From positions 10,771,569 through 10,835,568 of the forward strand of contig CM030714.1 of NCBI GenBank assembly GCA_017979445.1: a stretch of DNA of 64,000 nt. Reading direction: 5' to 3'. A program made the position numbers and the translations under genes. Positions 55,401-64,000 of this stretch are shown here, piece after piece. Numbering within the stretch: position 1 is the first letter of the stretch; every line of letters begins with the position of its first letter. This DNA comes from Akebia trifoliata (Eukaryota; Streptophyta; Magnoliopsida; Ranunculales; Lardizabalaceae). The notes below the pieces were generated by a model, which saw only the letters and a program-made list of their open reading frames with translations, was not told where the DNA came from and searched no databases.

Positions 55401-58400
55401 CTATGATGTAGATGATTTTGCATGTCAGATCCCAAATAAAGAGCCTTAAAATGGACGTGGAGGTTCCTGCAAAAGCTTGAGTCTCTGTTTCCACCTTTCC
55501 TTTTGAGCCTTGTGAAAAGTTTCGATAATTAATCTAATCTTTTGCAAGACGTGCTTCTCCATCAGCATGGTTTCATTTATCTTTCTGTTGTTGTCAGTGA
55601 AATTGATGCCAATTGGCCATCTTCATTCCTTGTTAGGGAATTTCACAAGATGATCTATGAATTATTTTATTTATTTATTTGATACTTATAATTTTATTCA
55701 AAAGAAAACAGGAGGTTGAGATGATCCACCTTGATTACAAAAGAAGAGCCAACTTACACTTCCATTGAACTTAGTAAATCCCATCTAAAACTGAAATATT
55801 CAAAAAATACTCCTTGCTTAACTAGCACCCAAAAAAAATAAAATAAAGGCCTCCAATTTTTTCAAGATCAAATCTTGGATTGTCCATTCCTTCCCTTAAA
55901 AAATCCTTCTGTTTAGTTACTTACACCTCTCATGTTTTTAAACAATTTCTATGACAATACAAATCAAAATGATATTACTTTGTCATTTTTTTTAGACATG
56001 TTGATCTTATTGTTTCTTTTGTTCCCTTCCCTGAAAATGCGTTTTGATGAGCATTTTCATTTTTCATTATGAACAACAGTTGAATGAGATTGTTGGCAAT
56101 GTAAAGAATGACGAGCCTTTTGTAGATTCAGTGCTGATCCATATGGGAAGTATGTATACAAATCTTCGGAAGTTTGAGGATGCCATACTTGTGTATGGGA
56201 GAAGTCTTGAAATTCTCGAGGGTATATTTGGTAAGTACCACTTGAAGTATTTTACCTTGATGCACAATTTTTATTGGGACTTGGTTATTAAAGCTGGCAG
56301 ACCATATTTTAGGTTTGAAAAGGCATGGTTAATTAAGCTGATGGTATGCCTATGTCTGTAATGTCATACCTGAACGGAAGATAACCCCCAAATCAGCTAT
56401 GAAAAGAAGAAAGAAACTAAAAATCAATTTTAAGATCAGGTTTAAGTTCTCTTTCTAAGTAAGGTAAATTAACCCAATTGAGTGACCGTTTTTGAAATAT
56501 AATAAATAAAAATCTAGGATATCCAGATTATTCAATAAGTGTGACCTACCTTTATCGACACAATACAATTCCAGTATTGACACCCTTTGACATTCCATGG
56601 GGTGCTTCTACAATACAACGCTCTTTTCCAATTGGACTGTTTGTTATTTTCTTGCCTTCTAACACCTTTGATACGTGAACACATTCTAATTAATTTTATT
56701 GTAATCAGCTTTGTACAACAACAACAAAGCCTTATCCCAAAGATTTGGGGTCAGCTAAATGAATTATTTTCCTCCATTCCACTCTATCCATAGCCAAATC
56801 TTCTATTGGAAGTGATTTCATTTTGATTCCACTGTCGCCCATCTACATTCTTTTGGGTCTTCCCTCGCTCTTTTAGGACCTTCAACTTAAATATTTCTTC
56901 TCACTGGTATTGTAATCGGCCTTCGTTGAACATGCCCAAACCATCTTAGTCGACCTTCTCATAGTTTATCGTCTATTGGAGCTACTCCATTTTCTTGAAT
57001 GCTTTAAGTTTCTAATTTTATCTTTCATAGTCTTTCCACTCATCATCATCTTAATATCCTTGCTTTTTAGGACCTATAACTTATATTTCTTCTAATTGGT
57101 GTTGTACTCGGCCTTCGTTGAACATACATAAGCCATCTTAGTCGACTTTCTCATAGTTTATCTTCTATTGGAGCTACTCTATTTTTTCAAATGTGTAAAG
57201 TTTCTAATTTTTTCTTTCATAGTCTTTACTCATCCATCTCAACATCCTCATCTCTGTGCTTAATTTATTAATATGATGCTTCTTTATCACCCACCATTCA
57301 GCTCCATAAAGCATAGTTATTCTTACTTACGTCTTACAAAATTTCCTTCTAATTTGGTTATATTTTCTTGTTATGTATCACTCCAGAAGTTCTCCTCCAC
57401 TGTAACCAGATGGCTCTGAGTTTATGGGGGACATCTTCCTCAATCTCTCCATCCTTTTGTGTAATAGGTTCAAGATAACGAAAGTGGTCACTTTGGTATA
57501 TTTTTAAACCATCAATTTTTACTAGACATTCCTCCTCCTGGGTGGCGATACTAAATTTACATTCCACATACCCGGTCTTAGTTATTCTTATTTTGCTCAA
57601 TATTTGTGTTGGCGGTGGCTGATTTTTACACCACCTACCAATCTGATGCGACCCTCTTTCCTTTATCTGGGTTGGGGACCAGCAATGTAGTATAAAGGGG
57701 ACACTACATTGACGAAGTTAAAAGTGAGACATTAGTGCATGGTATCAAAATTTAACATTGCCGTATATGTATTAGTGTCTTGGATTTCGGGAAATGAAGA
57801 GTCGTGTCCCGGTTTGTATCATAGTTGTATTTTGGTTATAAGGACACCGACATGTGTGGTGTTGTATAACATGCATACAAGGTGTCTGTCATACTTATCA
57901 AAAAAAGTTGTCTGAAATGACACCTTTGGCTTTGACAAGCCCAAAATGTTGGCATGCCTGTACACTTGTTTCATAATACAGTATTTTAGCTATACTTAAC
58001 TTAGAAGTTTTTTGTTCCAAAAAAAACATAAAAATAAAACCAAGGAATGAAATATGTGACGTAAAAGAAAACATTTTCATACACAATAACTTAGTACTCT
58101 AATATCAAACCATTACTTCCTTAAAAAAACGTCTAACCACAATTGCATATTAGGATGTGTCCATGTGTTGGTATGTGTACTGGCGTTTGATATCAGCTGA
58201 AAGCTGAAGCCAGATACTCTGAGTCATCTGCTCTGATTTTTGTAATAATGGTGCTCCATGAGTTGGTGCATCTTAGCAACTTTTTATTGATGTTAATATT
58301 CACTACTTATTAAAAAAATGCCAAGTATTTCTCTGAGTGCAGCAATTGAATGATAAATTGTTCACGTCTCATTTTGTAGGTAAGAATAGTCCTTTTCTTA

Positions 58401-61400
58401 TAACACCACTTCTGGGACTGGCAAAAGTTTATACATCTATTAGAAGGGCCTCAAAAGCAGTAGAGATCTACCATCGGGCGGTCAATATCCTGGAAACAAG
58501 CAGAGGTGCTGAAAGTGAGGATATTGTAGTGCCTTTATCAGGTCTTGGCAATCTATTACTCAAGGAAGGGAGGGCTGTAGACGCGGAAAATACTTTTAGC
58601 AGGTTATTCATCTTCCTTCACGATTATCAAGGGCTTCTAACATGTGCTGAATATCCCTCTTTGATCTTTTTCTTTCTAGAATTTTAAGGATATATGGCAA
58701 GTTATACGGAGAAAATGATGGACGAGTTGGAATAGCTATGTGTTCCCTAGCACATGCAAAGTGTGCAAAAGGTTAGTTCTTTTAGTTGGTGTTTGAATAC
58801 AAAATCTTTCCCTGTCCCATATTTGTGCTTTGCCTAATGGGAAATAATATGGCAGCTTCCTTTTTTACTATAATATACATCATATGTGCACTCTGGATCC
58901 TTGTTAGTGATCCCATATTTTGTTTGCAAATTTGACATATTTGCTGTAAAATGTACAATACTACTATATGATTTGAGAAATGTGTTTCTCTAAGCAGAGA
59001 AAGACCTTTTTATCAGTTAAAACCAAGATCAAGTGCTCATCAGGTTGTGTATTTTTAAGTAGTTCTTCAGTAAAAGAAAAAACAAAATCTTCTTGTAGCT
59101 TCGTGCTTTTTCATATATGGACATAAAATTAGTATTATAAATTTGACAATGCAGCATATTGAAAATGTATAAATACAAAAATATATGTTACATTTACACG
59201 ATGTTTATTTCTTATCTTCATTTCTTTTAATAAAATTTTTGAGGTAAGAAAATAAAAAATCTGAGTAAAATCCTAATCATCTTTCTTCTACTCAAAATAA
59301 TCCCTGATGATCCATCTGGGGGGATCTTCTCCCATTGGTGAACCGTTTTTGAATATTTGGCCTAATAGCAAGTGGTTGGTGGCCAAAATAGTAGGAAAGT
59401 GATGTAATAAAATTTTTATTTACTTTAAATGACATATTAATATAAATGTTAAAATTTTCCTCTCTTACTCTTTCATATAGTTGCATCTATGTATGTGGAG
59501 TGTGGAGTTCTGTTCATCACGTGTGTTAATCCAAATGTTTTTATTGACATGATGAGTTGTGAGTGTTGCGATCATGCTTTCTACCATTTCCTCTAAAATC
59601 GGTATGTCGTCCTATGTTTTGATAATAATCCTCTAGAGCTATTTTACAGAACTTCTCAATCTTGGATTAACTTCGATCTTTTAACCGAGTGAAGGTGAAG
59701 TTTAGTATCTTGTCCAGAAGAGTGCGATAGATTAAATGGTTGTGATAATCAAATCAGGTTGTCTATCGTGATAGGCACTGTCCTTAGCTGGGCTTTGACC
59801 TGTCAAATGGGGATGTGCTGCGGCCATAATTACTTTAGATCGGTGTTTCAATCTTACAAACTGGGATACTTGAGTTCATAGGATAATAGCAATGGTGGTG
59901 ATGACACCAATTTTTTTTGGTAAAAACAAAACAAAATTTTTGAGGGCAGTTCTGCTATGAAAATCAATTCCAAAGGTGTATTTAATGCACTGATAAAGCC
60001 TATACTTTTCTTTCTCGAGCTAAAAGAACAACTGTACAAGGTTGTAATGGGTTGAGACTGACCAGCTTTTGTTAGATTGTGAACGGGCTCAACTTGAGCC
60101 CGTGCTTGGACCACTTGCAAACTTCATATAAGGTGAGGATTTTATCCCGAATTCAGTAATCAAGCTGTATGAAGCTCATGTATATCTTTTTCTATATCTT
60201 CCGTTCCTTGTTTTATCGATAGAATTTATTTACTGTATTTTTGAATGCTGAAACTGAGTTATACTCAACTTTTCATGTACAATATTGTCCCGTATACCTA
60301 ATTGTTAAAAAGGTTCTGGACCATCCTATAGGCTGGCCACCTCTTGTATTGCATTGGGTCCAAAAAATCAGTCCAACATCAACAGTTTGACTAACCTTTC
60401 TAATTTTGAGTATTTAACAAAGTTATGGTATGTGACTGTCAAAAAGTTTGTTCATTAAAGCATTTGGATTTTTATGATATGGTTTTGCTCTTGTGCAATA
60501 CAAGCGTGTTATTTCTTTAATGAGGCATGTGCATTGTGTATCACAAGAAAATCAGGTTCATTATATTTATAATGTAAAGATCTTGGTTATACTTAAACAT
60601 AGTTTGTTAGCCATAAAATTCATGTATTCAATCATTTTCAACATCTTATGTGATTCTCATACTTGTCTTTTCAGGAGACCTGGATGAAGCTATTCAATTA
60701 TACAAGAAAGGTCTTCAGGTTATTAACGATTCAAAATACATGGCTTTAGATGATGAATTTGTGGAGAAGATTAGGATAGACTTGGCAGAGTTACTTCATA
60801 TTGCAGGAAGGTAGAGATTTAATTCCTATATCTAATGGAGACTCAGTATTAGGTTATGAGATGTCAATGTGCTTAAATAAACTATACATGTTCTTTGTGC
60901 TTTATGTTTATGTGTTGAGGCTTCAATTGCTCTGTTGTCATTGTGGTAATTTATTCGTGTAAAATGCATGAACTTGCCAACTTACCTACCTAAGCAGAAA
61001 TGGATTATTGATTAGTGGGCATTCTCTATATCATCTCCTGACTATCTGTTTTTAGCTAACAATTATAAATAATTTAAACCATCTGTTTATTTTAGAGAGA
61101 TTCTATTGCCACACCAACTTCTGCTAATGCCACCCCAATTCATATGTAAATCACCAAATAATTAGCTCACATCTTGGGGTGGCATTAGTAAAAGTTGGTG
61201 TAGCAACAGAAGCTCTCTTGTTTTATTTTTTTGTCACATTTGTTCTGGACATCTCACTGTATTTGTGTATTGTGGTTTCTCATAGAGAACGTGAGGGCCG
61301 AGAATTATTGGGGGAGTGTTTGCTGATCATTGAGAAGCATAAAGGAAGTGAGCATCCCAGTTCGGTGACCCACCTTTTAAATCTTGCCACATCTTATTCA

Positions 61401-62887
61401 CGTTCAAAGAATTTCGTGGAGGCTGAGCGCTTACTAAGGACATGTTTACAGATCATGAAGAAGGATGTCAAGTTGCAAGATCAATCTATCACCGTACCGA
61501 TGCTACACCTTGCAGTCACACTCTACCATTTGAAACGAGATGAAGAAGCCGAGGGTCTTGCACTGGAGGCTGTTCGCATCCGTGAGGAGGCATTTGGAAA
61601 AGAATCTATCTTAGTTGGTAAGTCTGTTTTATCATGTAAGTTTGGTTTGTTATAGGGCAGATCGGTGACATGAATCCCATTTTTTTTAAGTTGTTTATAT
61701 GAGAGTTTAAAGGAATCTCTAAAAGAGAATGGCTTTGCAACTAGATGGTAAACCTCACTTCACCTCAGGCTTGCTGTCTGCCATAAATGCCTCCAAATTT
61801 TCAAAATCTTTGATATTTTTGAAGTTTTGAAAAGAAAGGGATGAAGAACATAGTGAATGTTTTTGGAGCGCTGTGCTTTCAAATTTACAAAAACTATTCT
61901 CACAAGAAATTGATTTTATGTAGTCTTAAAAAAACAGAAAATGTTAAATATCTCGTGTGGTTTTCTTTGCTCAGAAAATCATATGAATGTGGTTTATGTG
62001 ATTATGTTAATATTCAACGTAATTCACAGGGTATGTTTGTGACACCAAATGTGTTCATGAGTTGGGGCTGTCCATGTCCATGTCCATGCCTCATACAACT
62101 CCTTAGGTGGGCTATGGCTTGTATGTTATACCAAACTGACAACAGTAACCACTTGGTGAAAAATTAAAATATATACAAATTAAAGAACATAACTCTTTGA
62201 TTCAGGTTTGGTGCTACCAATTCAAGTTCTCATTAATACAGGGACAATATGTGTGAATGTCTATGGCACACATTTTAAAATGTAACTTTTTTTTAAAACT
62301 TCTGAAAGTTGAAGTTTGTTTGGATTAATTTAAAATAACTATTTTTTAAAAGTAAAAATTTCAACCTTTTAAAAAACAAAAGAAAACTACTTCCTACTTT
62401 ACACAAGATACTTTCTATCCAAACGGGGCCTCATTTCCTCGGAACTAAAATTTGACAAAATGGCAGTAAGCCTTTGCAGTTCAGAACCCAAGCAGAACTA
62501 AACCACTTTCATTTAAATGATTCCTTTTGGTTGTCAAACACAGGGTTCGGTTATAATATTTCCTAAATCAGTTCCTGGAAGGATTCAAATATATCTGATT
62601 AACTATTAATGTTGGTGCTTTGTGTTTTTTTGGCAGGCGAAGCTCTCGACTGTTTGGTGTCCATTCAAACCAGACTAGGGAAGGATGATGCGAAGTTACT
62701 AACCCTGCTGAAGAGGATTTTGATCATTCAAGAAAAAGAGTTGGGAATAGAGAGTGAGGAGGTGATGGTAACTCTCAAGAAGCTAGTTTTCTACTTAGAC
62801 AAAATGGGGAGGAGGGATGAGAAATTGCTCCTACAGAGAAGACTGTCCAATCTTAGAACCAAGTACAAACACAGGGTTCAATCTTAA
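52416..62887 (+). CDS. Kinesin-light-chain-like TPR protein, probably organelle-targeted
   Basis: Nine coding exons: 52416-52459, 53337-53510, 54678-54951, 56080-56230, 58380-58602, 58680-58771, 60675-60810, 61286-61617, 62637-62887. All joins are GT-AG and in frame, giving 558 codons with no stops. Residues 1-90 are basic and rich in Ser/His (MAASLLLPSPPYIKRR...), like a plastid or mitochondrial transit peptide (inference). From about 100 onward the chain is tandem TPR helix pairs of the KLC/nephrocystin-3 spacing: LIHMGSMYTNLRKFEDAILV (185-205), LLGLAKVYTSIRRASKAVEI, MCSLAHAKCAKGDLDEAIQL, LLNLATSYSRSKNFVEAERL, MLHLAVTLYHLKRDEEAEGL. TPRs make a protein-binding scaffold; the partner is unknown. 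No catalytic domain. The basic C-terminus ends KYKHRVQS. Introns contain TE scraps but splice signals look intact, so this gene is probably functional. Confidence 0.9.
53502..53541 (+). repeat. Tandem duplication of a splice donor
   Basis: The 20-bp unit TTAATAGGTGGGATTATCTT occurs twice back to back at the end of exon 2 of the TPR gene, so AATAG|GTGGG is present at 53511 and at 53531. The first keeps the frame with exon 3. Using the second adds 20 nt, shifts the frame and leads to a stop within exon 3. Confidence 0.85.
55219..55262 (+). mobile_element. Tiny poly(A)-tailed retroposition in TPR intron 3
   Basis: The 11-bp direct repeat AAATAGCACAT (55219-55229 and 55252-55262) brackets GTTTATC plus an A run. 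This is the mark of target-primed insertion of a LINE 3' end truncated to about seven unique bases. Confidence 0.65.
56714..57670 (-). mobile_element. Antisense RTE-type LINE 3' fragment in TPR intron 4
   Basis: On the minus strand 57600-57358 encodes KTGYVECKFSIATQEEECLV, DHFRYLEPITQKDGEIEEDV and LRAIWLQWRRTSGVIHNKKI, the conserved end of plant RTE/L1-like reverse transcriptase. Decayed C-terminal sequence (MLYGAE, MRMLRWM) continues to about 57240. The 3' end at 56714 is the RTE-like tail, complement of ACAACAACAACAAAGCCTTA. A stretch of about 190 bp is duplicated (TCGGCCTTCGTTGAACATRC near 56918 and 57110). Confidence 0.85.
61094..61218. mobile_element. Short MITE in TPR intron 7
   Basis: A 125-bp element with near-perfect 45-bp inverted ends: AGAGAGATTCTATTGCCACA on the left, and TGTAGCAACAGAAGCTCTCT on the right. 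It is the same family as 5627 and 5923. Flanks GTTTATTTT and GTTTTATTT could be a degenerate target duplication. It ends 67 bp before the exon 8 acceptor. Confidence 0.85.
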
Positions 62888-63250
62888 AGAAGGATGGTGC
62901 AAGGTGGAACCTGTTTTCGTGTGCGATCAATCCACTTGTATTATAAAGCCACATTTAAATTCTCACCCTTTTGTATTATAAAGCAACTTTTAAATCCTCG
63001 ATGGTACCCAATGATTATGTGTCCCAAGTTGTCTACCACAGAAAAGAGGAAACCGAATTATTTTGCTTGCTTTTCAATTTTAGTGCATGTTGTAATATTA
63101 TGTTGATATGTACACACTGATACACGAGTTTCTGAAATGTTAATATCATCATTTGTAGGTTAACTTGATGTAGGATAAGGCCTCGTTTCGTGTAGTTTTG
63201 TTTGCTGTAGAAACGCTTTTATGGAATAGCTTCTCTTTGAATCACTTGTA
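62888..63250 (+). other. Probable TPR gene 3' UTR
   Basis: Non-coding sequence after the TAA stop. It begins with two copies of a 35-bp unit containing TTGTATTATAAAGC (62935-62967 and 62968-63002). No canonical AATAAA is obvious; poly(A) site not determined. Confidence 0.5.
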
Positions 63251-64000
63251 TAAGAACAGCGAGTGTGGCATTAACAGTTTAGTGATGGCATTCGGGGAGT
63301 CCTGTTTTGGGGTCCAGAAACACATTCAGAAGCTGTCGAGCATTTAGTGAAGGCGGTCGACATAATTTTTTTTGGATATTTCATCATTGGTTTAAAACTC
63401 GATAATCATTGACATTTTTGCCTAAAATAGTTTTTTTTAATTGTTATTTTTTATACGATAAGAACTTTATTTATTTATTGCATACTCTGATTCAATCCAA
63501 ATCCCTGTTGCATCTAATATTCTAAGTTTCTAAAATATTTTGATTTTAAATGTAATGTTCCGATACTATCTGATTGAAAATTGATATTTTCTTGCATATT
63601 ATGGAATCGCTCATCAGATTAGGATATTGCAGACCCAAAATCAATCTAGTGAGTTAAAAAATTGGATCCTTGTGAAATCAGGTTTTTGTTGGAACCCAAA
63701 ATCCTCGATCTCAATCCAAAGTTTTTAGATCATGATGGATTTTTGATTTTGGGTCTTATCCCTTCCAACGACAACTCTAAAAATCACCAGGGACAGTTCA
63801 ATAGAAAGAATCACAAAGCTGATTTTTGATATAGGACTTGTTAGTGTTTTGCCTTCCTCAAAATCAAGAATGAGCGTTTCGGACTCCATCTAATTGAAAC
63901 GAGTATTTCACCCCTATTTTTTAAACACAACGCCTAATATTTAACGAAAATGATCCTAACCATCCTAACCAATGCTTCAACTAAAGCTGCTGTTGTCGAA
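63251..64000. other. Right-edge intergenic DNA
   Basis: No gene, RNA or repeat structure recognised in this stretch. Confidence 0.4.

Noticed and set aside
1..64000. CRISPR arrays, bacterial-type operons, rRNA genes or integrated viral genomes
   Set aside because: None seen; the repeats are LTRs, MITEs, microsatellites and foldbacks, and all reverse transcriptases are of Copia or LINE type.

Overview
This is eukaryotic nuclear DNA from a flowering plant, most likely a eudicot. It is AT-rich, its genes are split by GT-AG introns, and it is dense in Copia, Gypsy, TRIM, hAT, MITE and LINE sequences typical of plant genomes. The species cannot be named from the sequence. There are no bacterial operons, CRISPR arrays, rRNA genes or convincing tRNA genes.

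Two host genes can be assembled exon by exon, both on the + strand. The first (23790-48288, 8 coding exons) encodes a five-KH-domain RNA-binding protein of the plant HEN4-like group. Its first intron is about 17.2 kb and stacked with retrotransposons, and its second exon carries a one-base frameshift in a run of seven T. The second (52416-62887, 9 coding exons, 558 codons) encodes a kinesin-light-chain-like TPR protein with a basic, hydroxylated N-terminus that could be an organelle transit peptide.

Layout. 1-10 kb: mostly gene-poor DNA. It holds a candidate 5' end of a minus-strand gene (about 900-1320), a mini zinc-knuckle ORF, a short MITE family and a 0.75 kb foldback element. 10.3-18.8 kb: a MITE-like element interrupted by a full-length decayed Copia (10551-18409, target duplication CTTTT), which is itself interrupted by a 1.58 kb solo LTR (target duplication ATATG). 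18.9-23.4 kb: decayed Gypsy-type LTR sequence and featureless DNA. 23.4-48.3 kb: the KH gene. Its intron 1 contains a gag-only Gypsy remnant holding a Copia (25740-31133), then a second Copia (33222-38401) with unusual TA..CT LTR ends, then a truncated hAT-like repeat fused to an inverted copy of the gene's own exon 2. Intron 2 holds hAT MITEs, a solo LTR, tandem repeats and a foldback copy. Intron 4 holds a three-LTR TRIM. 48.3-52.4 kb: intergenic, with a hairpin element and a 1.44 kb non-autonomous hAT with a perfect 8-bp target duplication. 52.4-63 kb: the TPR gene, with an antisense RTE-type LINE fragment, a MITE and tiny poly(A)-tailed insertions in its introns. 63-64 kb: 3' flank.

I see no new multi-gene system. 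The most unusual element is the inverted, roughly 85% identical piece of KH exon 2 lying 1.2 kb upstream of exon 2 in the same transcription unit. It could fold the pre-mRNA into a long hairpin. Next are the frameshift in that same exon, the tandemly duplicated splice donor in the TPR gene, the triple-LTR TRIM, and the TA..CT Copia family. All coordinates were read by eye and no searches were run.
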